Below are positions 23,059-34,011 of a DNA stretch of 64,000 nucleotides, piece by piece (within the stretch, counting starts at the first letter, position 1; each line of letters starts with the position of its first letter). The notes beneath the pieces were generated by a model, which worked only from the letters and a program-made list of their open reading frames with translations, was not told the origin of the DNA and ran no database searches. A program made the translations under genes and the position numbers. This DNA is from Zygaena filipendulae (Eukaryota; Arthropoda; Insecta; Lepidoptera; Zygaenidae), in contig OU015654.1 in assembly GCA_907165275.2 (NCBI GenBank), positions 10,557,501-10,621,500 on the forward strand. The letters run 5' to 3'.

Positions 23059-23296
23059 TGTTGGAATTATATACAAAAATTAATTACAGAGTCGTATTGT
23101 ACTTGGCTAGTAGTACCAATTCCCCTTCCTACAACCATAAGTATAAAGGTCGTGTGATGTAGCCAATGCTCCCTTACTACTCTCCTTTTGAATCAGGATA
23201 TAGACGTGTGTAACTCAAGTGTGAATGAGCAAATAAATACGTATAATCTTTGTTCAGTCTAAACGTTTTCTTTCTTTCACATAACCAATTTCAATA
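23059..23296 (+). repeat. 3' LTR of the copia element
   Basis: It has the same length as the 5' LTR, and I find no difference when comparing them base by base. CTGAC follows, the right copy of the target duplication. Confidence 0.95.
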
Positions 23297-23400
23297 CTGA
23301 CAACGTATATACTTACTTATAGAAGATTCAATCATGATCGGTCGAGCAATTAAGGCGTGAAAACGTAACAAACAAATAAACTCTCATTCGCATTTACAAT
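23297..23400 (-). mobile_element. Helitron, right part, split by the copia insertion
   Basis: CTGACAACGTATATAC, then ATCATGATCGGTCGAGCAAT, TAAGGCGTGAAAACGTAACA and the CTCATTCGCATTTACAATAT end are the reversed 5' half of the Helitron that starts at 18280. Confidence 0.85.
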
Positions 23401-25747
23401 ATTTACAGGTATAGCTGTTTTATTACGTAAAATGATAAATTGGACTTTCTACCTAAGTTAAAGTCCACCATTTCGCTCTGGTCTCGCGTGGTGGCCTTGC
23501 CTTCACACCCTCAGCGTTTAGAAGACCTTTAATACCTACCGTTAAAAGACCTGTACCCCAGTAGTGGGGAAATTAAAAAGGCTGTATTAAAATAGAAATA
23601 GATATTATGTAAATGTTAAAAAATATAATATTACCATAAGGAAGTCTTATAAAACGATATAAGTATCTATCTTTCTTTCTCAGAAACGATGTTTGCATTT
23701 AGCTAATGTTTTACTTTTGATCTAGGTAAGTTATCTTAGGTATTCCTGCGGTTAGTTAACTTTTATCGCTCACAAATCACAATCAGATATTAGGATTTAA
23801 ACGGTCGGTAACAAAAGCAACTAGATCCAACCTTTGAGTTATTCCAAGATAGCAAGTTCATCGATAAAAATGTTGGAATTATAATTTCGCTGCTTTCTCT
23901 CCGACTTATAATGGCGTTATAGAATTGTCTCGAAGCAGTTTCTTGTTAATAAAGGGTTCGTGTTTCTCCATTAATGCGAATGTCCGCCGACTGTAACCGC
24001 TGAACAGGTGTTGACTTTCCTACCTAGATTCCGAACTACGAAATGAATTTTACGGAACGATACATTTTAAAACCTTTTTGGCGGATACGGATAGGACAAT
24101 GTAGGTACGTATTTGATATTTCGATTACTTATCTATATGTGACCAATATAAAAAAATAAACATTTTGATTGAATGAAGAAAGAAACTATATGTATTCCGA
24201 CTAAACGAGACATACAAAACAAAAGTATACGGTATTTAGATATACCTACCTATATTATAGGCAAAAAATATTTGCAAAAATGGATCTCGACAGGCGGAAA
24301 AATAAGTTATCCTATCAGGGTTCCCTTTTTTCTTAGGCACGAAACTCACGAATAATCAAAATGTAGGTACGGTTTAGGTGGTAGCTATGTAGCTTCATGT
24401 CCGATATTACTTACCTACCTACTTATTTAAGTCTATCCCAGTCTTAGGTATATTTCTAAATTCATACGAGTAGGTAAGACAGCAATGAAGAACGTTTGAA
24501 AATCAATGTGAATATTACCGACTCTAATTAGTTGACGATGTAGGTATTATAAGGTGTGTATTAAAATAATTACATCGCTCGAAACAAGTAAGGGTTCACA
24601 ATTCACATGTTGGGCGATGTAGGTAGGCAACTGAGTTGTTGGGGGGCACATAAAACTGCCTTTGACAGACCGCAAACGTGGGCTTTTACTTGTTTCTCTA
24701 CTTACCGAACTCGCTGTTAAGAGTTTTGCTAACGTCGCATTTAGTAGGTATCCACCTACTTATATTTGAAGTAGCTTTTAGCACGAGGCACGGTGTGGAA
24801 TAAGAACAAAATTTCGGACATGGTGTTTTTATTACAGAATTGGGTAGTCATTAGTAGATAACAAAAGAAAATTACTCAACTCACAAGTAAAGCGGATGGA
24901 GAGAAGTTATGCTTTTTCTATATTAGTAGATATGAATATTAGTATATTATTATATCATAATACAATTACATTATTATTTAGGTACAAAGATAGGTCAAAC
25001 AAGCCTTTTTTACTTTCGAATATTACCTATTTGAAGTTTATTTTCATTTTTCAAAGTGTCCAGATTCATAGTCATCGCTTTTTGGTACACCAAAAATAAT
25101 TATCTTAAATTTTGAACATAAGCAAAAATGGATATTCAAATTTTGTCTGCAGAATGAAATATTAAGTCAACAATAAAACTCACCCCTATAGCAGTTCTAT
25201 TCTGGTCGGGCCTGTCATTGACCTAGATCTACAAGGCAGCTAGACATTGGCTAGTTGCAGCCCGTCTTTTATTACGCTAAATTAATTTGAATAAAGGTGA
25301 AATGGCCGTGCCAGCCGGCGAGGCGCCGCTAGCGGCTCCCACCGGACTTTCACTCAGTTTCCTTACAATTAACTGCATTAATCAAATTATCAATGTTTTT
25401 AAAAGGTTATAGAGTCTTGTAGAGCTTTTATAAAGTGCAGAAGTAGATAAAAAATTCGTCCGATAGCATGGTTTAATTACGAGCAATATGTTATAGACTT
25501 CGATTGTAACTATAGGGACAAATTACTGTGTAATTTTTAAATAATTGATTCCCATTTTTAAGCGACTTCCCAAAAAGGAGGAGGTTCTCAATTCGTCTGA
25601 ATTAAATGTTAATGAATGTTGTTTTTTACAATTTAGTTACATGTTAGTGGTCTTTGGAAAAGGGAAGAAGGCATAGTAGTAGGTATAGTAGGCAAGTGCC
25701 ACTGATAAAAACCAGCAATAAGTTTTTAAAGAAACTGTGTTAGAACC
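23401..25747. other. Intergenic, short repeat remnants only
   Basis: No supported gene. GACCTGTACCCCAGTAGTGG (about 23550-23570) followed by AAAAAGGCTG resembles the 3' tail of common lepidopteran retroposons. The segment 25561-25595 contains CGACTTCCCAAAAAGGAGGA plus GGTTCTCAATTCG, a family seen again at 30243, 54629 and 55248. Confidence 0.4.
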
Positions 25748-26010
25748 CGTGTCCGTCTTGTAAATTAATGAAAATATTGGATACGTATTTTTTATTTTTT
25801 TATTTATCAAAAAAATAACAGAGATACATTAAGTCGAAATGTGACGACGTCACAGTTTAAAGCAACGTTGTGACGTTACTATTAAATTTTAGATATGTTT
25901 TATCGGAGTATTTTTTTATTTGAAATTTTTGCAAATTTGAAAGACCAAAATATACGTGTCTATTATTTTTTTATAAACTGACGGACTAAATATAATTTTG
26001 CTTTTCGTAC
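25748..26010. mobile_element. MITE, CRE-family copy 3
   Basis: The ends TGTCCGTCTTGTAAATTAAT and TTATAAACTGACGGACTAAA are inverted repeats. The interior has TTAAGTCGAAATGTGACGAC followed by GTCACAG, and GACCAAAATATACGTGTC. Confidence 0.7.
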
Positions 26011-26844
26011 CCCGGAAACTACCCTATTTGAGCCCAGCTGTTTTATAAATCACTATAGTTTTCGCCCGCTAAAACTTATTTCGTTTGAAAACAAGTCTAT
26101 AAAAGTTCCCGAAAACATTTAATTTCAATACACCGCATTCAGCTGGAATTCGTGCAAAACTGTGTTCAAATCGAGTCTAGATAGATAAAGAGGAACGCAT
26201 TACCATTAACATTTGCTTAATAACATGTCTGAAACAAAATTGATATTTATTTACTTTGAACAAAACTTTAAATTACAACAACAACCTTGACTGGTTACTG
26301 ATAATCCATTTGTTAATTACTTAATGAAGTAATTATTCAATGGAATGGCAGGGTAATTGTGATGTCATGCCAATGGACAATCTACAGGGCTGTTTTGTTG
26401 CTATCATCGTAACAATGACTACCGAACTCCGTAAATACACCTATTCACTAGGTATATACCTACCCTGCGCATAAATTAGACAATGGGACGAATAGCCACA
26501 GTCATAATAATTGTGCCTACCTCTATAGAGGCTGATGATGATAACAGCTATTTAAGTAGAAGACTCATTTCGTTTGATTAAGTCCCTACGACATGAATAA
26601 CTCCTAGGAAAAATATTTGACAATATCCAAGCAAAGACAATGTCAGAAAAGAAAAATTAAAAATAAATAAATAAATATCCACCACCAATTTGATAAGCAA
26701 AGGAACTGTCTAGATCCAAAATAAATACGAAAAATAAAATCAAATAGATTCAATAAGGAGTTTTTGGTGATCGACCGAAGGACTCGCACGTTGGTGCCAT
26801 CTTTTATTAAAAAAATATTAAAAGTGGACTTTGTTATATATTCA
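26011..26844. other. Intergenic, no gene seen
   Basis: The 91-codon minus-strand frame 26643-26918 is A/T-rich and overlaps a repeat, so I do not call it. AGAGGCTGATGATGATAA near 26527 resembles a retroposon tail. Confidence 0.4.
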
Positions 26845-27040
26845 CTATTAAGACCAACAACATTACTTGCCCATAACGCGCGTCCCGAAAACAAAATCCC
26901 AAACACTCCAGATGCCAAGCATTAGGATTTAGGAATGAATATTTTGTATGCCATAAGACATGTTGTATCTAAATGTATTTTTTTGAGGTGAAACTTCTTT
27001 GAGTGCGAGGGAAAATCAATTTTCGTGGCGCGTTATCTTA
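26845..27040 (+). repeat. Dispersed repeat, copy 1 (partner at 31270)
   Basis: Shared blocks in order: AAGACCAACAACATTACTTG, CCATAAGACATGTTGTA, GTGAAACTTCTTTGAGTGCG and GGGAAAATCAATTTTCGTGG followed by CGCG. The partner copy is at 31270-31440. Confidence 0.65.
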
Positions 27041-27183
27041 ACTTAACGTTAAATAAGGACCCAGTACTGAAGTTTCACAGTGCCGGTTTTTATGTGTGCG
27101 TTAAATTAATGTATTTCTTGTCTTGCTGTCAATCGATATATCCGCGACTCCGCGTTTAACTATAGTTTTAAAATTATACAATA

Positions 27184-27267
27184 CTAGCTGTGCCCCGCGG
27201 TTTCACCCGCGGTAATTTCGGAGTTCCCGCGGTAATTCCGGGATAAAAAGTACTTTATATCCTTGTA
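27184..27267 (-). mobile_element. Helitron 3' end, reverse, truncated
   Basis: CTAGCTGTGCCCCGCGGTTT opens the segment, followed by the paired hairpin and the AATTCCGGGATAAAAAGTAC core. It breaks off near CTTTATATCC, where a forward copy begins. Confidence 0.85.
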
Positions 27268-27738
27268 GGGGGTAACCTTTGGATCTACTGAACCGATTTT
27301 GAAAGTTCTTTTACCAATAGAAAACCACGTTGTTGGTGAGTGTCATAGGCTATATGCAACCCAGAATAGGGAGGGATGTTGACAATTTTGAAAATCAAAA
27401 TTTTAATTAGTCCGTCTTATAGACAATAAAAAATCATTAGAAACGTATTTTTCAAATAAATGAAAGTACACAGAGATAAAGCGCATTAAAGTTTAGGGTG
27501 GGGGCTCGTGACGTCACTTACCACTACAAGCCGCCATACAAACTGCACTAGTTAGTGACGTCACGCGAAATTTCAACTCAATGTATCGCTGTTATTTTTT
27601 GATTACGTAAAAAAAGAAAAAACAAGTGTCCAATATTTTTTATCAATCTACAAGACGGACTAAAAAAAATTTACTCAAATAGCTTATTCCAGCGGGAACT
27701 CCGAAATTACCGCGGGTGAAACCGCGGGGAATAGCTAG
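27268..27738 (+). mobile_element. Helitron, third subfamily, split by a MITE
   Basis: The left part has GTAGGGGGTAACCTTTGGAT, CTACTGAACCGATTTTGAAA and GTGAGTGTCATAGGCTATAT. The right part (from about 27680) has CAGCGGGAACTCCGAAATTA, CCGCGGGTGAAACCGCGGGG and CTAG (27735-27738) followed by T. The CRE-family MITE lies between them. The adjoining reversed 3' end puts the two Helitron 3' ends outward. Confidence 0.78.
27395..27672. mobile_element. MITE, CRE-family copy 4 (best preserved)
   Basis: The inverted ends are AATTTTAATTAGTCCGTCTT on the left and AAGACGGACTAAAAAAAATT on the right. Inside, GTGACGTCAC occurs twice (about 27509 and 27555), giving the palindromic CRE core TGACGTCA. It has no coding capacity and is nested in a Helitron. 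Confidence 0.82.
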
Positions 27739-27769
27739 TCTATAATAAAATATAAATGATTTCATCATG

Positions 27770-27806
27770 ATCATAAGTAGTATATTTACTATATACTACT
27801 TATGAT
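27770..27806. repeat. Palindrome with 15-bp arms
   Basis: ATCATAAGTAGTATA and its complement surround a 7-bp AT spacer. Confidence 0.9.
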
Positions 27807-29234
27807 AAATTCCATTAGATAATGTGAGTGGAATAATAAAGTTATATCCCAAGACGGCCCAAACTTTACGGCTGCCCACGTCTCAAGACGTTTGCTCGGA
27901 GATTATCTAAATCTTGTCCATCACATCGAGCCAAGAGCGCCGCGTTGTAATGAAGAAACTCAATAGAACAAATACCGCGATGAATGAAAATATACACAAC
28001 AGTAGATAACTAACAACAAAATCTCTTACTAATATTAAAAAGATATGATTTTTTATACCTACACCCAATTTTACAGCAAACAGCTGTACCTAATCGAAGA
28101 AATTTTACATAAAAATGCTATAAATATTACCTATAGTTATTGTAAAAACAATTTTACAAAACTAATGGCTAAATGCTTATACCTATACCCCTAATCATAC
28201 GTACCTAGATTACTATATCACGTGAGAATCGAGGTACTTGAATTATGCTAATGGTGATCATCTGTTGTTGCTATTATAATGTCGGCTCATAAGAATAAGA
28301 AATAAGGAAGTAATGCTTGTCATTACAAAGCTGTATATACTTAAAACAGTGAAAAAGCTGTTTACTACAATTTGCATTTATTATTATGATAACAGCTGAA
28401 CACAGCGAGCCGCTTAGTCAAAACTGGTCCCTTAGCAGACAAGTTCTCTTTTGTTTCATTGATATAACGAAGAAGATGCATTATAATTGCAGAATTTTGA
28501 TGACATTTCCATTTAGAAGGCTGTCGCTAGTCTTCGTTTTAGTTTATCGCGAACAGACAGACAGACGTGGCCAAGCGCGGATCTATGGTGGGGGCAGTGG
28601 GTGTATTTGCCCCCCCTGACGACTAAAGTCGGTACTGTAATCTGACCTTACAAAAATTTCTGACCCTGTAGGTATAATCAATAAATTTCGTGGTGCAACC
28701 AAAAGTGTCTACCAAATCCTAGACCCGCGCATAGACGCGGTAGAGGACTTCATTTTATAATATGTAATGAAGTATAGATGGTTAAAAAAAGGAGTAGGTA
28801 CGTCTCTATCATTTTGTAAAGAATAAACGCAGCCTATGTTTCCTCTTGAAATAACAACACGAGTCTACTGAAGCGAAGACAGCTGTTACGAAGGAGACAA
28901 AGTAACAAAATCTTGTTATCAGGTATAAGTATTAAGGCTTTTTATCTGTGAAACTTAGATTTAACATGTACCTATGTAGGCGTATGAAAGAATTTTCTCA
29001 TTCTGCGACAAATTCGCAGACCAATGGGCAAAGGTTCGCAATCCGCAATTTTATTATTACTTATAGATGATTTGTTTTGTGTAACGCACATGTACGCTCC
29101 AAGTAACCTTTTCGTTTGATGTTAGATATCATATGCCTAACGTAAATTTCCCTGCATTAACTAGCTAGATTAAAAATCAAGTTGAATACGGTAAATAACC
29201 CTTATGCCACTTTTACGTATTATTTATGAAAATG
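27807..29234. other. Intergenic, no gene seen
   Basis: The 77-codon frame at 28386-28619 overlaps repeat-like sequence (GCGAACAGACAGACAGACGT, and a GTATTTGCCCCCCCTGACG block) and is not supported. AGAGGACTTCATTTTATAAT near 28742 recurs near 57091. Confidence 0.4.
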
Positions 29235-29447
29235 AATATATCCAACTAATATTATAAGTGCGATAGTTACTCTGTCTGTCTGTTACCTTTTCAAGGTTTA
29301 ACTACTTACTTAACCAATTATCATGAAATTTTGCATACACCTTGTCAAGGGAGAGAGAGGTACTTTTTATCTAAAACGACATAGGGTAATTTTTATCTCG
29401 CAATTCCCACGGAAATCCGAAATTAACGCAAGTGGAACCGCATCAAG
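29235..29447 (+). mobile_element. Helitron, decayed
   Basis: It shows CTCTGTCTGTCTGTTACCTT, AACCAATTATCATGAAATTT, GCATACACCTTGTCA and CTCGCAATTCCCACGGAAAT in family order. The terminal hairpin is lost. Confidence 0.65.
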
Positions 29448-29462
29448 AAAAGTTGCGTACAT

Positions 29463-29560
29463 GTGACTAGGGGTACAGAAAAGGACATGGGGTACTTTTA
29501 TCCCGGAATTCAAGCGGGAACTCCAAATTTAACGCGGTTGAAACCGCGGGGGGCAGCTAG
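29463..29560 (+). mobile_element. Helitron 3' part
   Basis: GGGGTACAGAAAAGGACATG, CCCGGAATTCAAGCGGGAAC and AACCGCGGGGGGCAGCTAG followed by T. It abuts the preceding copy, giving two 3' halves in tandem. Confidence 0.75.
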
Positions 29561-30801
29561 TTTAATATTAAGTTCAAGTTATTATAAGAAATTCTCTTCT
29601 CCCAAGTCGCATAGAAACAGTATGGTCACGTGGGAACGGACTAGCTGGTTGGAGCTGTAACAAACTTTCGTATCTCTTGACCTTCGAGCTTCGCTCCGAC
29701 CCGCCGCGTGCAGAAGCCAGAGCCAAACTTATTTTATTAAAGTACAAAACTTATTTTTTAGTTAAAGAGATAATTATCCCAGTGAACGTTATTTGATACA
29801 AAAGCGGCAGATATTGTTCGCAAAGTTGCGTGAATAAGGTAAAGCTGATGGATAAACAATGTTAACGAAAAAACAAGAGAATAGTTATTTTTCTGTTACA
29901 TAAATAAAACTTAATATATATTATGACATTAAAGAAAACCAGTATTAATTTACTACACTATTTATATTATAAGAAAATATTTTTGATATTGGCTAGTTAT
30001 TACCAGCAAATCAAATTTTTAGAAGGGTAAGATTTGTTGACCTTACAATATAAAAACAGTAACTTGTTTACAATAAAGAAGATAATTTGATCAGCCAAAG
30101 ATGTAAGATAAAGAGGGAATCATCTGCCTTATGTCTGAACGTCTGAACTTACCCGAACATACTCTCTACCCTTCAAAGAAGACAGCGTTAGGGATTAAGC
30201 ATTGCGTTCTACTATTGCAACAAAATGTACGTACAAAAACATACATACAATCGAACCTCCTCCTTTTTGGAAGTCGGTTAAAAATGAAAAAATAGGGTCG
30301 TTAGTTGCCTTCACAATAATCTTGTATAAACAATAGGTTTCGTGCTAATCGTCACTTGCCCGTCCCGATCGCTAATTGAATTTACATTTTTACATCGATT
30401 AGCGCGCGCGCGAACCGACCTACCGCTGACAAAAAAACGATGACGTGTCGCACGATTCGTTAAGAAAACATTTAGGTATGTACATTGTACATTGTACATA
30501 ATGCTAACAATATTGGGCTAGAGATTTTTCGGGTCGACTGTTGTTTTAGCGTTCATCGATACGGCTGGCGTCACGCAGCCACTGGGGTGGCCTGGGGTGG
30601 TTACGTTCGGTCGGGGCCCTCGGGCCTCGTTCACTATGACCAACATTGGAATATAATTAGGGTTGCCATTCGTACTATATACATATTATATAGAAGATAT
30701 CGTACTTTATTTCAGTCAATTGTACCTACTATGTATTAAAGAAAAATAATATAGAACGAGAAATATTATATTTTATCTCTAATTCAACTGTCTCGCTTTT
30801 T
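29561..30801. other. Intergenic with a GC-rich patch
   Basis: No supported gene. AACCTCCTCCTTTTTGGAAG followed by TCGGTTA (30254-30280) is a reversed copy of the 54.6-kb family. The patch 30340-30650 has GCGCGCGCGC and GGTCGGGGCCCTCGGGCC and carries 62- and 84-codon frames without any recognisable domain. It may be repeat-derived. Confidence 0.4.
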
Positions 30802-30995
30802 AGGGTTCCGTATCCGAAAGGTCCAAACGGAGCCCTATTGCTGTCACTCACGTAGCACAGAAGCGATGCGGGAGGCGGCGCGGCGGCGGCGCGGCGGCGG
30901 CAAGCCACTGGCTACGGGCCTACGCGCTTAACCGCACAATAAAGTTGGTAAATTATAAAATTTCAAAGAAAAACATCGATTTAGTACGGAACCCT
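30802..30995. mobile_element. Short TIR element, AGGGTTCCGTA ends
   Basis: A perfect 11-bp inverted repeat (AGGGTTCCGTA and TACGGAACCCT) bounds 194 bp. Inside is a CGG-rich block (30865-30905). The same ends characterise a common lepidopteran repeat as I know it; this copy is short. Confidence 0.6.
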
Positions 30996-31269
30996 AAATG
31001 TGCGAAGTCCGACTTTCAAAACAAAACGAGTAATAAAACATCAACGGTCAAACGACAAACGGTAACTTGTCAAATAATTCTGCTCGATACTTAATGATTA
31101 AAAATAAATGTGTGCTTTTTTTGCTGCATTTCTCAAAAGTACTATATTTCTGCATCTTTTTTTAGGAAAATACTTACTATTTTTTTTTTTAACAAAAAGT
31201 GGCAATCCCGAGTATAGTGTACATAATACATTACGTTAAGTTAGTAGGTAGGAACATAATAGCTCGATG
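30996..31269. other. Intergenic, no feature seen
   Basis: AT-rich with poly-T runs only. Confidence 0.4.
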
Positions 31270-31440
31270 AAGACCAACAACAATCCTTGCCCGTGACTTG
31301 CTTCCCAAAAACACCACCAGCCCTCAAGATGTCAAAACATTAGTTAATATTCCGTATGCCATGAGACAAATTGTAAATGTTTTTTTTTTTTTTTTTAGTG
31401 AAACTTCTTTGAGCACGAGGGAAAGAATTTTTGTGGCGCG
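31270..31440 (+). repeat. Dispersed repeat, copy 2 (partner at 26845)
   Basis: AAGACCAACAACAATCCTTG, TATGCCATGAGACAAATTGT, a poly-T run, GTGAAACTTCTTTGAGCACG and TTTTTGTGGCGCG follow the same order as at 26.85-27.04 kb. Confidence 0.65.
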
Positions 31441-32046
31441 TACTAACGCGACACGTTATGGTCGTAGTGAATAAGGGTACTGGGGTGCGATCCGAGCTGA
31501 ATGCTGAAGCCCGTAACCCGTAACACCGCACGCCACGGCGTCAAGCGGTCTGCGTCATTTCCATCACACTATTTATGCGGTTTATGACCTATAAATCGCG
31601 ATTAGATGCACTTCAGTATTAATAGTAGTAAATAGGTAGATATACGTCGTGTCGATATACGTATACTAACGTTCTCCGTTTTAAACATGACGATGTCATA
31701 CACACGATTATAATATTTTCCACGGTACCTACAGGAAAATACGAGTGGTTGAGCTTTGCAAATCTAAGTTATTGCGTTTAATTTGGCCCTTCTACGGATC
31801 TCCTCAATCCTGATTCGATCTCGGAAGGAAACTATAAATATTGGTCTCTCTATTGCCTTTTAAGTGACTTTTGTCATTTTCTGTAGATACCGACTACCGT
31901 AGCGTAGGTACCTATCTATATCGTAACTGACAGCACATATTATGTAGTCAAAGATTGTTTTATCGAGTCAGATCACTACATATTTGGGATGAGAAGATGC
32001 GTATGCAGCACGTCTGTATACATGTGCTTCTCATAACAATTATATT
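31441..32046. other. Intergenic, no feature seen
   Basis: No gene, repeat boundary or RNA signature that I can support. Confidence 0.4.
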
Positions 32047-32125
32047 AATAATAATAAAGTTTGGACATTATCACACAGTGCCATCTGGTTCCAAACTAAG
32101 CAGAGCTTTTATGGGTACCAGACAA
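32047..32125 (+). repeat. Dispersed repeat, TTGGACATT family, copy 3
   Basis: TTGGACATTATCACACAGTG, CCATCTGGTTCCAAACTAAG and ATGGGTACCAGACA, as at 11630. Confidence 0.6.
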
Positions 32126-32349
32126 GTGATATAATACTGTCTTTTTTATAAATTCATACTTATGATACATACATACCTACCTACCTACTACTCAGACTCA
32201 AAACGCGAATGTTTATCACATCAATCTTTACCCCGACGCGGGGTACGAGACGGCCCCGCGACACCTGGCGCAGTAATCATAATAATCATTTACCTTTACC
32301 ACTACACCAACAGTGCTGTCAACGTATATGTAGATATATTTATTATAGA

Positions 32350-32655
32350 CTAGCTGTTCCCCGCGGTTTCACCCGCGTGAGTTTTGGAATTCCTGCAGGA
32401 AGTCCAAAGTAGCCTAATTTACTCCATAAAACATCAGCTAGTTAGCAGTTAAAGTCCCGTCAAAAATTTTCCGTTTCAGAGATTCACCAGCGTGAGTTTC
32501 GGGATTCCCACAGGAACTCCTAAAAATCTTTCATATTCTTCTTCTCCTTACAATAACAAACACAACAAAAAAGAGTTAGCGAAATTGGTCCAGCCGTTCA
32601 CCCGTGACGCCGTGACTAAGGGAAATAGGGGTATTTTTTTATATATACATATAAT
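32350..32655 (-). mobile_element. Helitron, reverse, longer subfamily
   Basis: CTAGCTGTTCCCCGCGGTTT opens the reversed 3' end after host A. Further right lie a second CACCAGCGTGAGTTTCGGGA block and GCGAAATTGGTCCAGCCGTT. The internal duplication of the 3' end suggests one copy inside or beside another. Confidence 0.7.
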
Positions 32656-33171
32656 CATATATCGATGTTGATGAAATAATACATATCATTATCTTCTCAT
32701 AGGTAAGTCGACAGGTAAACTCAATAAAGATGGCTGACGCCTTTGATATGTTACTCTTACGCTTAATATTGTACCTACTTATAAGTAGCATTTTTAATTC
32801 AACTCTTGAGTAGCTTCAAACATAAAGCCACGCTTTAGTCACAAACGACAAAACGTTCCGCGGGCACTTATGACATGACAAGATAAGGCACGCACGGCCG
32901 CGGCCGGCACACTGCGAATATCATCACGGCCCACCCTTGTTTTGCTTTTATTTAATTTCGAGGGGAAAAATAAAAGCAATGTAGAATGTAGGTAACGCGC
33001 TGCGTCGCTCGTAACACTGAATTGTCACAAAATGTAATTGAGAATGGTAGATATAGGCCGTGTATACGCGCTTACGTACGAGTGGCTGTTTGAATGTATT
33101 TACTGGGTCACATTTAATGCTTCCAGCGGACCGATTCAGCTAACAAAGTTGGTTAACTAATAATAATAATA
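32656..33171. other. Intergenic, no feature seen
   Basis: A short GC patch (GGCCGCGGCCGGC near 32897) but no frame, repeat or RNA that I can name. Confidence 0.4.
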
Positions 33172-33432
33172 ATCCACTTCACAGCACACAGATCTACTTG
33201 TTCCCACACTAAGCTATAAGCTTGTGTCGTGGAAACCAAGCAAACGTGGTAGGTCTATACTACACATATTATTACATATATATGTATTATACTATACATA
33301 TATATATATACACACCCAGACTGGAAAATGGAACCCTGTGTTCATCACACAAAGTCCACGCCCACCGGGAATCGAACCCGGAACCTCTTGATTAGCGGGC
33401 AGGCATGGTGACTATTGCACCAATCAGGTCGT
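33172..33432 (-). mobile_element. tRNA-derived SINE, reverse copy
   Basis: On the minus strand it reads a tRNA-like head with B-box GGTTCGATTCC (plus strand GGAATCGAACC near 33368), the GTTTGCTTGGTTTCCACGAC body and a tail of ATT repeats. It is the same family as 14745-15013. Confidence 0.88.
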
Positions 33433-33445
33433 AACTATAGAACTA

Positions 33446-33672
33446 CTAGCTGCCCCCCGCGATTTCATCCGCGGTAATTTCGGAGTTCCCGCGGAGGTTG
33501 CGAGAAAAAGTACTCTATGTCTAGTTCCCGAGGGAATTCCGGGATAAAAAACTATCCTATCTTTTAAGTTGAACCATATTATAAATGGTTGCATAATTTT
33601 ATCAAAATCCGTTCAGTAGTTTCGGAGTCCATCGCGGACAAACAACGTGACACGTGATTTATATATATTAGA
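33446..33672 (-). mobile_element. Complete short Helitron, second subfamily
   Basis: A-CTAG on the left and GA-T on the right, 227 bp, nearly the same sequence as 12331-12560. The shared TTGCGAGAAAAAGTACTCTA block is absent from 12958-13144. Confidence 0.88.
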
Positions 33673-33996
33673 TTGTAACGCAATGGAACTGACCGCAGCT
33701 TTTGACTGTTTATGTGTGCTACTGAAACATCCAGCAGGTACTTTAACGCGTTATATTTTAAAAACTGTTCGTTTGTAAACCAACGGTATTGTTGTAAAAT
33801 TGCAAGGACAAAAAATTTGTATTGGTGGGTGCTCGAACATCAGAAATGAGTAGGCACCTGCCATCGGTAACCATTTGACCATGTTGCGGTCACAGTTCAA
33901 ACCTAACCTGACCTAGCGTGTCGGAGCAACGCAAATAAACCAACGACGACAACCACCTATTGTACAATCTAACGGTTTTTACAATTTAGCGGTGGT
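33673..33996. other. Intergenic, no feature seen
   Basis: Between a Helitron and the LINE target site. No feature recognised. Confidence 0.4.
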
Positions 33997-34011
33997 ATAA
34001 TATAGACTATA

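Larger units (their letters stand above)
18354..23296 (+). mobile_element. Ty1/copia LTR retrotransposon, defective
   Basis: This is a 4,943-bp element with two 238-bp LTRs, flanked by the 5-bp target duplication CTGAC (18349-18353 and 23297-23301). The interior order is primer site, gag zinc knuckle, protease motif, integrase, reverse transcriptase and RNase H, which is the copia order (integrase before RT). The coding region is broken by frameshifts, stops and a sixfold 67-bp tandem repeat, and the visible protease and RT motifs have changed catalytic residues. The two LTRs look identical by eye, which points to recent insertion. Such a copy could only have been mobilised by proteins from another element. 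Confidence 0.95.
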
